Shown piece after piece: positions 48,301 through 53,900 of a stretch of DNA of 64,000 nucleotides. The stretch lies in assembly GCF_047511655.1 (NCBI RefSeq), contig NC_133400.1, forward strand, positions 4,129,001 through 4,193,000. The letters are read 5' to 3'. Below the pieces are notes generated by a model. The model searched no databases. It saw nothing but the letters and a program-made list of their open reading frames with translations, and was not told where the DNA came from. Within the stretch, counting starts at the first letter, position 1, and every line of letters starts with the position of its first letter. Source of the stretch: Castor canadensis. Its lineage: Eukaryota > Chordata > Mammalia > Rodentia > Castoridae. The translations under genes were made by a program, and so were the position numbers.

Positions 48301-50916
48301 TAAGCACTCGCTATTGCTCATCCCATGATGGCTGCCTGGGTGGCTCAGACTACTCACGGGTCTTCACGCTGGCCCAGAGCACCCTCAAGTGGGGAATGAG
48401 ACTTTTGTCTTGTGATAAATCCACCCCAGATCCCATGCGGGCCCTGTCCAAGGATACCCTTGATCAATATTCAAAGAATCAGTGGCTGCTCACCCTTCCT
48501 GGTCTACACTGGTTAGTATGAAGAAGGACACCTGTGCTCTCACCTGATCCAGGTACTTCTTCCACACAGGCTCAGTGTTGTCAGCAACAAACTCATTCCA
48601 GCCGTGGACCAGCCTGCGCTGCGTCACCGCGAACTCCGATAGCCCACTGTCCAAGTCAACCTGGCAGGAGACGATGGCCCGGCATGAGTGGGCTGAGGAG
48701 TCCCTCAAGGACTGACCAGCTGAACTTGCAGACCCCACCCTACAACCACCTGCTTCTGCAATGGATGAGGAAAACAGGCTTGTCACTGAGGGAGGGGACT
48801 TGTCCAGACCCTAGCAGATGGGGCAGGGAGAGAAGGAAACACACAGCTCAATTCCTTTTCAACTCGAACACAGGACTACCCTCGAGGTATGACAGAGACG
48901 ATGGCCTCAGGCCCGGATTTCAGCAAATGGAACTGAGCATGGAATGCTGGATATGCCAAAATATGGTTCTTTTTAAACAATCCTTGGGAACATAAATGGT
49001 GCAGCTGCTATAGAAAAGTCTTGGCTGGGCATGGTGGTTCACACCTGTAATCACAGTCACAGAGGAGCTAGATAGAGGAGGATTGTGGTTTAAGGCCAGC
49101 CCAAGCAAACAGTTAGTGAAACTTTGCTTCAAAAAAACAAGTCTGGTGTGGTGGTGCAGGCCTATGGTCCCAGCTACTTAGGAGGTGTAGGTAAGAGGAT
49201 TGCAGTACAAGGCCAGCCCCAGGCAAAAACTTGAGACCCTATAAAAAAAATAGCTAAAGCAGAAAAGGCCTGGGGGGGTCATGGCTCAAGTGGTAGAGTG
49301 CCTGCCTAGTGAGCATGAGGCCCTGAGTTCAAACCCCAGTACTGACAAATCAAACAAACAAACAAACAAACAAAAAACAGTCTGGCAGTTCTTTCAAAAA
49401 CTTGAACATCTGCATGATCCAGCAATCCCACTTCTGGGCATACGTGCCCTAAAGCATTGCAGGAGGGTCTCAAAGAGACCCTTGCACACCCAGGCCCCAT
49501 CGCAGCAACAGCCAAAGCCTATTGGTGGGTGAAGAGATAAACAAAATGTAGAGTGCAATACATCAAAGCATGGCTCAGCTTTAAGAAGAAAGGACTTTCT
49601 GATGCATGGATGAACCTTCAGGAACTAAGTGAGCTGAGACAAAGCAGACCTCAGAGAAGTGACCGTAGGAGTCCACGAATCTGACCTCCCTGCAGCAGTC
49701 ATTAAAACTGGCTAAGATGGCGAGGTTTCTGCTGCATATCTGATTACCACCAAAATTGACTTTTAAAACCAGAGAAACAGGACTTCATCCAGAAATAACA
49801 GGCGCTAAACTAACTGTATTGTGCGTACACGCAGAGAGCCAGACTGTGCCAGCTCTTTATGTGGGCTCACTCGCTAAGTACAAAGAATTTAAGCAGAAGT
49901 AGTAACCTAAGGGAAATTTGGGGCTCTGGGCTGGCAGACATGTCCCTGGTGGTGGAGGTGAGGGGGGAAAGCTGAATTGATCTCTAGATTCTTTGGAATA
50001 GGGAAAGAAAATTAGTTATTTTTTTAGGTAGGGAAAAATATTTCCTACCCTTCTCCACATTCTAATAAGCAGGACTTGAGAAAGACTTCTGGATTTTTCT
50101 CCAGAGAAGATTGGCCTGAAACATTGACTTCTGACTTTCTTGACATTGTGGCCTGAGCCCTTTTATCGCTGGATTTTCATTTGCTCTCCCAAAATGTGAT
50201 GGGTGCACACACACCCTGTGCACACACACGTCCACCCATGTGCACACCTGCAGACATGTGCACACACCAATATGTTTCTGTGCTTGTCTAAATAAAGAAA
50301 AAGGCCAGTAAGCCGGCAATGACCTGTGGCCCTAGAGGGGAGCCCCCTGGAATGGGGCTGCTCGGGTCTTGCTCTGGCCAGGGATCCTGAGTCCACCCAT
50401 GGAACGCGTGACTGGTTTAGTAATGGCAGCTCCACGGATCGTACATGTGAAGACAGGAATTGGAATGGCTGAGAGTTTGTGCTGATGCTGACGGTGAAAC
50501 GCCCCGGCCGGCCCGCTGACTGCTTCCTGTGGGGTCACTTCATTCCTTGCCTCCAGGAGGAATGCCAGATGGGTGTGAGAAGGACCTGGGGCCTCCTGCG
50601 AGGGCCCGCGGAGTGTTAGCTCTAGGGACAATTTGTCATGACATTCCAAGTGGAAATCTGAACCGTTCCATGTTAACAGCACTTCCCAACAATGACGATG
50701 GAAATGCAGATAACAGAAGCTCAAAGCACTTTGGGGACTCCGTACAGCTTTCTCTTAACCTAAATACCATGTCATACTGACATCGGACGCAAAACCAACT
50801 CTTACGTAAAGCGCTCTGGCCAACTCCTCTTTGTGGCATTTACAGGCTTCCTTGGGGGGCAGAACCAGGACTGACTTCTCTTTTTCGATGGCTTTCAGCT
50901 CACACTGTTCGTCAAT
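6364..50916 (-). CDS. ATP2C2: ATP2C2: secretory-pathway Ca2+/Mn2+-transporting ATPase (SPCA2), 26 coding exons, 5' partial
   Basis: SPCA2 is a P2A-type pump that moves Ca2+ and Mn2+ into the Golgi and secretory vesicles of epithelial cells. It is also known to activate Orai1-mediated Ca2+ entry independently of pumping. The 26 exons (6364-6506, 7272-7413, 7722-7820, 8695-8842, 9597-9713, 9792-9860, 11178-11344, 12350-12400, 12569-12666, 13401-13571, 15341-15497, 17394-17495, 20112-20201, 21011-21112, 21986-22083, 22191-22315, 28913-28979, 33064-33139, 33441-33509, 33582-33731, 40193-40301, 43625-43686, 43794-43829, 44488-44577, 48544-48660, 50806-50916) total 2766 nt, that is 921 codons plus stop, with no frame break and GT-AG at every intron. 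Hallmarks in order are [21 protein letters not shown] (phospho-Asp), [13 protein letters not shown] and LWVNIIMDG. Adding the missing first exon (about 33 residues in human) puts the catalytic Asp at 379, as in human SPCA2. SPCA1 is excluded by the close SPCA2-type sequence and the MEAK7 neighbour. Confidence 0.97.
6507..7271 (-). other. ATP2C2: ATP2C2 final intron
   Basis: A 765-bp intron with a GTGAGT donor. I see no obvious repeat or RNA gene in it. Confidence 0.8.
7272..7413 (-). CDS. ATP2C2: ATP2C2 exon: M9
   Basis: Encodes [20 protein letters not shown] and then the rest of M9 and the M9-M10 loop (…[12 protein letters not shown]), ending with the first base of a split codon (G|AT). The donor is GTGAGT and the acceptor is CCCGCAG. 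Confidence 0.95.
7722..7820 (-). CDS. ATP2C2: ATP2C2 exon: M7-M8 loop and M8
   Basis: Thirty-three codons, starting [20 protein letters not shown] and ending NALSCRSQ, phase 0 at both ends. It contains most of M8. The donor is GTGAGC and the acceptor is TCTCAG. Confidence 0.95.
7821..8694 (-). other. ATP2C2: ATP2C2 intron
   Basis: An 874-bp intron. The downstream exon's acceptor and a GTGAG donor are clear. No repeat was recognised. A 204-codon open frame on the opposite strand spanning 8252-8866 is a shadow of this intron and the next exon. Confidence 0.8.
8695..8842 (-). CDS. ATP2C2: ATP2C2 exon: M6-M7 loop and M7
   Basis: Encodes [20 protein letters not shown] through M7 ([19 protein letters not shown]). 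The leading Ser codon is split AG|C with the preceding exon and the end is phase 0. The acceptor is CTGGGCAG and the donor is GTGAGA. Confidence 0.95.
8843..9596 (-). other. ATP2C2: ATP2C2 intron
   Basis: A 754-bp intron without a recognised repeat. It holds a G+C-rich part near 9530-9596. Confidence 0.8.
9597..9713 (-). CDS. ATP2C2: ATP2C2 exon: M5 end and M6 ion-binding segment
   Basis: Completes M5 ([13 protein letters not shown]) and encodes M6, [18 protein letters not shown]. The Asn and Asp of NIIMDG are the conserved M6 ion-site residues of the SPCA family. It starts by completing a Thr codon and ends in AG of a split Ser codon. Confidence 0.96.
9792..9860 (-). CDS. ATP2C2: ATP2C2 exon: M5 entry
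   Basis: A 69-nt exon encoding [20 protein letters not shown] then LS and a split Thr. Its first G completes the Met codon begun in the exon at 11178. The flanking intron to the next exon is only 78 bp. Confidence 0.95.
10481..10692 (+). repeat. Dimeric SINE (B1-like plus tRNA-like)
   Basis: The head GCCAGGTGCTGGTGGCTCGC with GAGGCCAGCCTGGGCAA is followed by GTGGCTCAAAACAATAGAGTG, then GAGTTCAAACCCTAG and an A-rich tail. Confidence 0.8.
10738..10944 (+). repeat. Dimeric SINE (B1-like plus tRNA-like)
   Basis: The head GTGAGGTGGCTCACATCTG is followed by a tRNA-like half ending GAGTTCAAACACCAG and an A-rich tail. It lies 46 bp after the previous SINE, in the same orientation. Confidence 0.78.
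11178..11344 (-). CDS. ATP2C2: ATP2C2 exon: P-domain TGDGVND hinge
   Basis: Encodes [20 protein letters not shown] through [10 protein letters not shown] and the first two bases of a Met codon. The TGDGVND motif coordinates Mg2+ at the phosphorylation site. The donor is GTACGC, weaker than the others in this gene. Read without splicing, the frame stays open past it. Confidence 0.95.
11345..12349 (-). other. ATP2C2: ATP2C2 intron
   Basis: A 1005-bp intron. A MIR-like piece (CCTCAGTTTCCCCATCTACA) lies near 11500-11560. Nothing else was recognised. Confidence 0.7.
12350..12400 (-). CDS. ATP2C2: ATP2C2 small exon (17 codons)
   Basis: Encodes [17 protein letters not shown], the P-domain strand leading to the TGDGVND exon. 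It is phase 0 on both sides, with acceptor CTGAGCCAG and donor GTATGC. Confidence 0.95.
12479..12567. repeat. 40-bp tandem repeat, about 2.2 copies, abutting a splice donor
   Basis: Units at 12479-12518 and 12519-12558 both start GAGGACCCC and carry CCCCATTGAGC. A third, partial copy (GAGGACCCA) runs into the donor of the exon at 12569-12666. It makes up over half of a 168-bp intron. Confidence 0.85.
12569..12666 (-). CDS. ATP2C2: ATP2C2 exon: P domain
   Basis: Encodes [20 protein letters not shown] then [12 protein letters not shown], starting inside a split Gly codon. The donor is GTGGGT and the acceptor is CCCAAAG. Confidence 0.95.
12667..13400 (-). other. ATP2C2: ATP2C2 intron with MIR-like remnant
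   Basis: A 734-bp intron. A MIR-like fragment lies at about 12838-12995 (GGGAAGTGACCTTCCCGAGATCACAG-type block). Confidence 0.65.
13401..13571 (-). CDS. ATP2C2: ATP2C2 exon: MITGD motif
   Basis: Encodes [20 protein letters not shown], then [15 protein letters not shown] and [18 protein letters not shown] is a conserved P-domain loop. The starting Val and ending Gly codons are split. The acceptor is TTCTTGCAG and the donor is GTAACC. Confidence 0.96.
13572..15340 (-). other. ATP2C2: ATP2C2 intron
   Basis: A 1769-bp intron. No clear interspersed repeat or RNA gene was recognised. Confidence 0.7.
15341..15497 (-). CDS. ATP2C2: ATP2C2 exon: nucleotide-binding domain
   Basis: Encodes [20 protein letters not shown], then [20 protein letters not shown] and [12 protein letters not shown] plus one base. 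KGA is the conserved N-domain motif. The donor is GTCAGT and the acceptor is TTCCAAG. The frame lacks a long ATG-started ORF but is continuous with its neighbours. Confidence 0.95.
15498..17393 (-). other. ATP2C2: ATP2C2 intron with old L1 piece and a SINE
   Basis: A 1896-bp intron. A decayed + strand L1 3' fragment (AAATACTATGCTGCCATAAA) lies near 15590-15720, and a minus-strand dimeric SINE at 16319-16553. Confidence 0.7.
16319..16553 (-). repeat. Dimeric SINE, reverse orientation
   Basis: Begins with a T-run and the complement of the tRNA-like half (GGTTTGAACCCAGGGCC, CTACCACTTGAGCCACGCC), followed by a B1-like half ending GCTGGGATTATAGACAAGC. Confidence 0.82.
17394..17495 (-). CDS. ATP2C2: ATP2C2 exon: nucleotide-binding domain
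   Basis: Thirty-four codons: [20 protein letters not shown] then [14 protein letters not shown], phase 0 at both ends. The donor is GTGAGT and the acceptor is ATTACCCCAG. Confidence 0.95.
18045..18242 (+). repeat. SINE, B1-like plus ID-like tail
   Basis: GAGTTCAAGGCCAGCCTGGG is followed by GGGCTGGGGACGTCTGAGAG, then GGTTCCATCCCC and poly(A). The tail is closer to the rodent ID form than most SINEs here. Confidence 0.75.
18303..18680 (+). repeat. MaLR/MLT1-like LTR fragment
   Basis: Starts GGTTGAATTGTGTCCCCAAA, has AACAGGGTCTTTGCACATGG, and ends with a CCCAGTTTGTGGCACTTTAT block, a series I associate with MLT1 LTRs. Assigned from memory of the consensus. Confidence 0.5.
20112..20201 (-). CDS. 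ATP2C2: ATP2C2 exon: nucleotide-binding domain
   Basis: Thirty codons: [20 protein letters not shown] then [10 protein letters not shown], phase 0 at both ends. The donor is GTAGGA and the acceptor is CTTTCAG. Confidence 0.95.
20202..21010 (-). other. ATP2C2: ATP2C2 intron
   Basis: An 809-bp intron with no recognised repeat. A 204-codon minus-strand open frame across 20595-21209 is in the wrong frame for the exon it overlaps and is not a gene. Confidence 0.8.
21011..21112 (-). CDS. ATP2C2: ATP2C2 exon: nucleotide-binding domain
   Basis: Thirty-four codons: [20 protein letters not shown] then [14 protein letters not shown]. The donor is GTGGGT and the acceptor is CCTGCAG. Confidence 0.95.
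21113..21985 (-). other. ATP2C2: ATP2C2 intron with ID-like SINE
   Basis: An 873-bp intron with a monomeric ID-like element at 21701-21798. Confidence 0.75.
21701..21798 (+). repeat. Monomeric ID-like SINE
   Basis: GGGGGGCTGGGCTATCGCTC is followed by TAGCATGCACAAGGACCTGG, then GTCCATCTC and an A-rich tail. It resembles the tRNA-Ala-type rodent ID element. Confidence 0.65.
21986..22083 (-). CDS. ATP2C2: ATP2C2 exon: catalytic phosphorylation site DKTGT
   Basis: Encodes [20 protein letters not shown] then [12 protein letters not shown]. The Asp of DKTGT is the residue phosphorylated in each transport cycle. It is residue 346 of the visible protein, which becomes 379 with a 33-residue first exon. 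The donor is GTGAGT and the acceptor is GCTACCAG. Confidence 0.97.
22191..22315 (-). CDS. ATP2C2: ATP2C2 exon: M4 with PEGLP
   Basis: Encodes [20 protein letters not shown], then [20 protein letters not shown] and L. PEGLP is the M4 ion-binding kink. The intron to the next exon is only 107 bp. The donor is GTGAGG and the acceptor is CATCCAG. Confidence 0.97.
23130..23490 (+). repeat. Old L1 3' fragment
   Basis: Decayed ORF2 end and 3' UTR: AACAAACAAATGGATAAACC, TACGCAGCCATAAAAAGGAA, and ACTGTTGCTGGGGGCTGGGA. No open frame remains. Confidence 0.75.
23501..23816 (+). repeat. SINE with two B1-like monomers and a tRNA-like tail
   Basis: Two GTGGCTCAC-type heads (from 23501 and from about 23620) precede a single tRNA-like half (GGGGCTCAAGTAATAGAGTG, GAGTTCAAACCCTAGTACTG) and a 17-18 bp A-run. 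Confidence 0.8.
24905..25209 (+). repeat. SINE with two B1-like monomers and a tRNA-like tail
   Basis: Heads at about 24909 and 25020, then GGCTCAAGTGGTAAGAGCCC and GAGTTCAAACCCC. It is directly followed by another SINE. Confidence 0.78.
25210..25411 (+). repeat. Dimeric SINE
   Basis: The head TGGGTGCCAGTGACTCACGC and the tail GGTGTAGGCCCTGAGTTCAA end in an A-rich run. It abuts the tail of the preceding SINE, so it was probably inserted into or next to it. Confidence 0.78.
26001..26198 (-). repeat. Dimeric SINE, reverse orientation
   Basis: TCAGTACTGGGGTTTGAACT, an internal T-run of about 23 at 26050-26072, then GAGTAGCTGGGATTACAGGC. Confidence 0.78.
26522..26875 (+). repeat. SINE cluster (two or three monomers)
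   Basis: Degenerate B1-like head from 26522, a second head (TTTGGCTCACGCCTGTAATC) near 26646, a tRNA-like half near 26770-26830, and an extra partial tail (AGGGTGTGGCTCAAGTGACA) at the end. Confidence 0.7.
27945..28440 (+). repeat. MaLR/MLT1-like LTR remnant
   Basis: Begins GCAGGTTGAATTGTGTCCCC and includes AATTTGGAAATAGGGTCCTT and GGTTAAGATGGGAGG. The later part is less familiar. Assigned from memory of the consensus. Confidence 0.45.
28565..28658 (+). repeat. Monomeric tRNA-like SINE
   Basis: GCTGGGGCCATGGCTTAAGT, CGCCTAGCAAGTACCAGGCC, and GAGTTCAAACCC followed by an A-rich tail. Confidence 0.75.
28694..28800. repeat. Imperfect CA/TGCA-rich tract
   Basis: About 107 bp of interrupted CA dinucleotides (CACACGCACACACGCTC, CACACATGCATGCACATTC), 113 bp from the exon at 28913. 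Confidence 0.85.
28913..28979 (-). CDS. ATP2C2: ATP2C2 exon: M3 end and M4 start
   Basis: A 67-nt exon encoding [20 protein letters not shown] then V, with split Gly and Ser codons at its ends. The donor is GTAAGG and the acceptor is TCCCCAG. Confidence 0.94.
29336..29490 (-). repeat. Pyrimidine tract next to reverse ID-like SINE
   Basis: About 90 bp almost purely C and T on the plus strand (TCCTTCC and CTCCTCCC units) leads into GGCCTCACACGTGGTAGGCA and GAGCTGCATCTCAGCCCC, the reverse of an ID-like element. The tract probably grew from the element's A-rich tail on the other strand. Confidence 0.65.
29983..30066. repeat. Compound microsatellite (TG)n(AG)n(ACAG)n
   Basis: About 18 uninterrupted TG units, then about 13 AG units, then several ACAG units, all without breaks. 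Confidence 0.95.
33064..33139 (-). CDS. ATP2C2: ATP2C2 exon: actuator-M3 linker
   Basis: Encodes [20 protein letters not shown] then SFGII and the first base of Gly. The donor is GTGAGC and the acceptor is GTTTCAG. Confidence 0.95.
33140..33440 (-). other. ATP2C2: ATP2C2 intron
   Basis: A 301-bp intron. Nothing was recognised inside. Confidence 0.85.
33441..33509 (-). CDS. ATP2C2: ATP2C2 exon: actuator domain
   Basis: Twenty-three codons, [20 protein letters not shown] then AEE, phase 0 at both ends. The intron to the preceding exon (33510-33581) is only 72 bp. The donor is GTAAGA. Confidence 0.95.
33582..33731 (-). CDS. ATP2C2: ATP2C2 exon: actuator domain TGE loop
   Basis: Fifty codons: [40 protein letters not shown], then [13 protein letters not shown] is the dephosphorylation motif of all P-type ATPases. 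The donor is GTGAGT and the acceptor is CTCCCAG. Confidence 0.96.
34016..34110. repeat. MIR-like fragment
   Basis: Contains TTACTATTATTGTCTCCATT, ACCGAGGCACAGAGAGGTTA and AAGGCCTAGCTACATAGTGG, the core block of MIR as I remember it. Confidence 0.55.
35100..35116 (+). repeat. Target-site duplication, 5' copy (L1 copy 1)
   Basis: GAAGGTCCCATCTCCAA is repeated exactly at 36345-36361 after the L1 poly(A) tail. The match may extend one base to the left. Confidence 0.92.
35117..36344 (+). mobile_element. 5'-truncated LINE-1 (L1) insertion, copy 1
   Basis: About 1.23 kb of L1 3' end: the C-terminal part of ORF2, a 3' UTR with a G-rich polypurine tract (about 36198-36260) and an A-rich tail. The ORF2 frame is open from the truncation point to the normal stop after MFSLICGH at about 35822. 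Recognisable family sequence includes [21 protein letters not shown] and [19 protein letters not shown]. With a perfect 17-bp target-site duplication and an intact frame this looks like a recent insertion. It lacks the endonuclease and reverse transcriptase domains and is dead on arrival. It is antisense to ATP2C2. Confidence 0.96.
36345..36361 (+). repeat. Target-site duplication, 3' copy (L1 copy 1)
   Basis: Exact match to 35100-35116, directly after the L1 A-rich tail. Confidence 0.92.
37025..37300 (+). repeat. MaLR/MLT1-like remnant
   Basis: Includes AAAGACATCTAAGTCCTAAT, CTCAGAACTTGTGAATGTGT and ACCCTGAGATGGGGAGATGA, reminiscent of MLT1 LTRs. Assigned from memory. Confidence 0.45.
38300..38500. 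promoter_or_regulatory. Possible epithelial enhancer motif cluster
   Basis: Within about 200 bp of non-repeat intron there is GATAA (38311-38315), a forkhead/TCF-like AATAAACAAAG (38324-38334), CCAAT (38346-38350), a perfect grainyhead-like AACCGGTT (38424-38431), TTATC (38446-38450), GATAA (38485-38489) and an overlapping CAGCTG E-box (38490-38495). ATP2C2 is mainly epithelial and grainyhead-like factors drive epithelial genes. The regulatory role is inference only. Confidence 0.3.
38560..38875. repeat. Two MIR-like fragments
   Basis: Two blocks carry the MIR core: GGAGGAAATCGAGGCTCACA near 38608 and GAGGAAACTGAGGCACAGAG near 38797, each followed by a GTCAC-type block. Confidence 0.55.
40193..40301 (-). 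CDS. ATP2C2: ATP2C2 exon: actuator domain
   Basis: Encodes [20 protein letters not shown] then [16 protein letters not shown], after completing a split Cys. PGD and GDRIPAD are conserved actuator-domain elements. The donor is GTGAGT and the acceptor is CCACCGCAG. Confidence 0.96.
40347..40434 (-). repeat. tRNA-like SINE half, reverse orientation
   Basis: A T-run, GGGGTTTGAACTCAGGGCCT, then TTTACCACCTGAGCCATGCC. It starts 46 bp upstream of the acceptor-side end of the exon at 40193-40301. Confidence 0.78.
42319..42358. repeat. (CT)n microsatellite
   Basis: About 20 CT units without interruption. Confidence 0.95.
42868..43030 (+). repeat. Degenerate dimeric SINE
   Basis: AGCCAGGCGTGGTGGTTCAC head with an internal deletion, an A-rich middle and a weak tRNA-like half. 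Confidence 0.6.
43625..43686 (-). CDS. ATP2C2: ATP2C2 exon: M2-actuator linker
   Basis: Encodes [20 protein letters not shown] and two bases of a split Cys. The donor is GTAAGT and the acceptor is CTGCTAG. The intron to the preceding exon is 107 bp. Confidence 0.95.
43794..43829 (-). CDS. ATP2C2: ATP2C2 micro-exon: M2
   Basis: Only 36 nt, 12 codons, [12 protein letters not shown], phase 0 on both sides, in the M2 helix. The acceptor is TTCTTGCAG and the donor is GTGCGT. Skipping it would keep the frame but shorten M2 by 12 residues. Confidence 0.95.
43830..44487 (-). other. ATP2C2: ATP2C2 intron with SINE
   Basis: A 658-bp intron. It contains a B1-like SINE at 44259-44379. Confidence 0.8.
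44259..44379 (+). repeat. B1-like SINE monomer
   Basis: ACGCTGGTGGCTCACACCTG and GGTTTGAGGCCAGCCCAGGC, ending in an A-rich tail with no tRNA-like half. Confidence 0.75.
44488..44577 (-). CDS. ATP2C2: ATP2C2 exon: M1 and M2 start
   Basis: Thirty codons, [20 protein letters not shown] then [10 protein letters not shown], phase 0 at both ends. The donor is GTGAGT and the acceptor is TCTTCAG. Confidence 0.95.
47228..47363 (+). repeat. Local duplication, copy A
   Basis: Starts in (CTCA)n and runs through CTTGTGCACAGTAAGCACTC, GCTGCCTGGGTGGCTC and AATGAGACTTTTGTCT. All three blocks are shared with copy B about 1.04 kb away. Confidence 0.88.
47841..48038 (+). repeat. Dimeric SINE
   Basis: GCCGGGCACAGGTGGCTCAC head, GGTGTAGGCCCTGAGTTCAA tail, and an A-run. 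It lies between the two duplicated segments. Confidence 0.82.
48268..48410 (+). repeat. Local duplication, copy B
   Basis: Shares the (CTCA)n start, CTTGTGCACAGTAAGCACTC, GGCTGCCTGGGTGGCTC and AATGAGACTTTTGTCT with copy A, plus a stretch of about 10 bp (near 48355) absent from copy A. Confidence 0.88.
48544..48660 (-). CDS. ATP2C2: ATP2C2 exon: N-terminal domain
   Basis: Thirty-nine codons: [20 protein letters not shown] then [19 protein letters not shown]. It is the cytosolic segment before M1. The donor is GTGAGA and the acceptor is CTGCCAG. Confidence 0.95.
49022..49377 (+). repeat. SINE with two B1-like monomers and tRNA-like tail
   Basis: Heads at about 49025 and 49141, then CATGGCTCAAGTGGTAGAGT, GAGTTCAAACCCCAGTACTG and (CAAA)n. 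Confidence 0.82.
49378..49690 (+). repeat. Old L1 fragment
   Basis: Decayed ORF2 end: CATGATCCAGCAATCCCACT, GCATGGATGAACCTTCAGGA and AACTAAGTGAGCTGAGACAA. No intact frame remains. Confidence 0.65.
50806..50916 (-). CDS. ATP2C2: ATP2C2 second coding exon (first visible)
   Basis: Thirty-seven codons: [20 protein letters not shown] then [17 protein letters not shown], phase 0 at both ends. The acceptor is TTTCCACAG and the donor is GTAAGA. The start codon lies in the preceding exon, not found in the window. No methionine here should be taken as the start. Confidence 0.95.
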
Positions 50917-53900
50917 CTGTGGAAAGAGCGGGGTTGCTGTGAGTTCACAGGAGGTCCGCACTGATGTCTTTCTTAAGCACATCACGCATGGGAATTGTGC
51001 ATGCCCCACGTGTGCAGCTCAGACCTTCACACACCAACCCATGTGACCAGCCTCCATGTCATGAGAGGCAGTACTGGCCCCCAGAGTCCCCTCATACTGC
51101 CCACCCATCTGAGCGGTGGTAGAACCGCTCTACCACCATAGATGGGGTGTGAACTCCATCCATAGAACTCCATGTCTAAAGAGATGTGACGACATTCACT
51201 TTTTAGTGTCTGACTTCTTTCACTCCACAAGCATGATATTACATAAGGCAGCAAGGACTCCCTCACCTCCACAAGAGTTCAGTAGCCCATGGCACACACA
51301 GACCACAACTTATTTGTCTTCTCTACTGTTGATGGACCCCGAGTTGTTTCTGGTTGTTGGTTATTCATGATGCATCTGTTCTTAAGCAACCTTTTTGAAC
51401 AGAATAGAACTTGCAAGACTGACCCAGTAGGGTGACAATTTGCCCATCTATAACCCTGAACTGGTGGGAGGCTCAGTCAGTACACACCCTATTTTAAAGA
51501 GTGCTCCCCTGTTGATGATAGGTGGTATCGCAACCCAGCTCTATGAGACATTTAAAATAATCCAAGGAAAGGGGGTGGTAGGGTACAGCCAAGTTCTGGG
51601 AGTAACTGTACTGAGAGCCACGGGCCTGTGCAGAAGCCACGTGAAACAGGTGTAGGCAAGGGGGTCATGATAACACAGAATACGCACCAGCTAGGTGGTT
51701 TTGCAACATTCTTCCTAGTATTCTGATATTCTGGACATGATAACTATCTTTTCTTTTTCCAGCAGGTCACTGGGGATGGGGAAGGAGGAAGGGAAAGAGG
51801 TATTGACCAATGTCTTCCTTTAGCTGGAATACAAGTGCCAAGTTCCTCTTCCCCCAACCCCAAATATTGCCTGAATGCCTCATTTGTCTAGAAGAGCCGC
51901 TAAGTACATCCGTGCCCTGGGGCTGTTTCTCACTGTGCCAGCAACAAGGAAGCTGTGACCACACTGCTTGCTTGCCAGGCTCTGTCCCCTGTGAGCTCTC
52001 CCCACTCCAGAGATGTGTTCTCTGCAAATCCTCCTAGAGGGAAATCGTGCAGAACGGTCAGGCTTTCCTCCCACCCGCCACATCTAGTTCCGTTGTTCAA
52101 ACACAGCGCTTCATTCTTGGTCCTCACATCAGAGGCAGAGGCTCTCCAGCTGCTCCTGGTCACCCCATCTCTTTCTGGCAGGACTACACCCCACTTGCTT
52201 TTGTGCCATGTCTCGGTGGCCCTGAAGTCCCCCCCCCCCCAAGATAGGAAGCCCTTGAAGGTCCCAGCTGTTCTGAGCATAAAGCCACCTCTTAACATGG
52301 CTATAGCAGAGGCCACTTAGTCCTGTACCCATTCAACACTCATTCCCCATCCTTCTCCCTGTGGTCCTGCAACTACCAGTCTAGTTCTCTGAGCACTTAC
52401 CTGTTCTGCATATTTTATATAAATGGAATCGTACGTTATGTGACCTTTTGTGTCTCTGTGACTCTGACATATTGTTTGTCCACAGCAAACAGATGTCTGT
52501 GGGTGCAGGGGTGGGGGCAGATAGATGGAGGCAGCAGCTGGACCTTCCAAAGCCCAAGACTGCAGTCCAGGGCCCAGGGATCCCCAGTGCAACTTCTCCA
52601 AGCAAACCCAGCCTGGACTGGTGTTGAGCCCAGCGAGGCTCCCGAGAAAACCATGAAGGATGAATGAGGCCCTGCTGGAAGATGGGTTGATTGACATGGT
52701 GCGTGACAGCCAAGTGCGGTGCAAGCCTATGGCAGCAGCCTCCCCTCACTCCTGCCATGGGGCTTCTCTGCCTTCCATGGGGCCTGCCCAGGACACTCGG
52801 TCCTTGACAGTGACTCAGACCCTGTCGTCAACTTCCTGATCTAGAGCTGATGTGGACTGGTGTTTCTCCACTTCGTAAATCTGACCCCATGCCTCACTTT
52901 CCTCTGCTGGATAGTGGGGGCCATAACAGCAGGTACTGCACAGGGCTAGTATGGGATAAAGGAGATGATGACTGGAGCCCCCAAGCAGAGGTGAGCTGTG
53001 GGGAAGATGGGATGGACAATGGTGGGGACAATAGGGCTCCCCAATTCTTGGTGCTCACAGAACACTGGGGGTTCAAATAGGGCATCAGACTTAGCAAACA
53101 AATGCAGACTGCCCTGTCGCCATGGAACCCTAGATGAACAGTCAATAATCTCCCAGTAGACATGAGTGCCAAAGCTGCATGGGACACATGTCCACCAAAA
53201 GATGGGTGATTATTTATCTGAAATGCACCTGCGACTGGGTGTCCTATGAGAATGCAGTGACACTAGGTGTGAATCCGTTCAGATATTCATGACCATGTGC
53301 TGGTGTCCTGAGGGGGTCACCAAGCCTGTGAAGGAGAAGAGGGTCCTTGACAAGGAGAAGAGGGCTGTTGACTTAGATTTGGCTTAGATCACCAGGGTTC
53401 CAGAGAAGCATGCAGGCAAATGGAGAAAACAGAGGAAGAAGGTGCCAGGAGGGTCCCCCGGCGGCAGGGAGGCAGCCCTCTGGCCTGGGGAAGAAGGTAT
53501 GAAGGAACCGAGAAGTTCTGCCTGGACCATCAGAGTGCCCTTGGCTGGGCTGGTGAGAGTGCTTTGGCCTGGGGGACCCACACGGCCAGCTTTCTTGAAG
53601 CGCTTCCACTACAGGCGGATGTGATTATGCAGTCTGTAGCATTGGACAGAAACAGAACAAGCCTCCCAGGACACAAGCCAACGGAGGGTGCCAGCAAGGT
53701 GGGGGCATTGGAGACACGAGGGCCACTGAGCCCACCCAAGGCAGATGCATCCTCCTTCCAGAGACATCTGTACCCACCTTTCCCAGGGCTTGTCACCTGA
53801 AAGCTGTCACATTGACAGTGGTTCTCGAAGCGTGGGTTTCAGGCCTTGAGCAAATCAGAAGCGCAGATTCTCAGGGCCCTCCTGGGCCGGAGCCATCCAG

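Larger units (their letters stand above)
44578..48543 (-). other. ATP2C2: ATP2C2 intron (4 kb) with local duplication
   Basis: Contains a SINE (47841-48038) and two copies of a segment of about 140 bp (47228-47363 and 48268-48410). The part from 44578 to 47200 holds no clear repeat. Confidence 0.75.
48661..50805 (-). other. ATP2C2: ATP2C2 intron (2.1 kb)
   Basis: Contains a SINE cluster (49022-49377) followed by an old L1 fragment (49378-49690). No other gene signal was seen. Confidence 0.75.
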
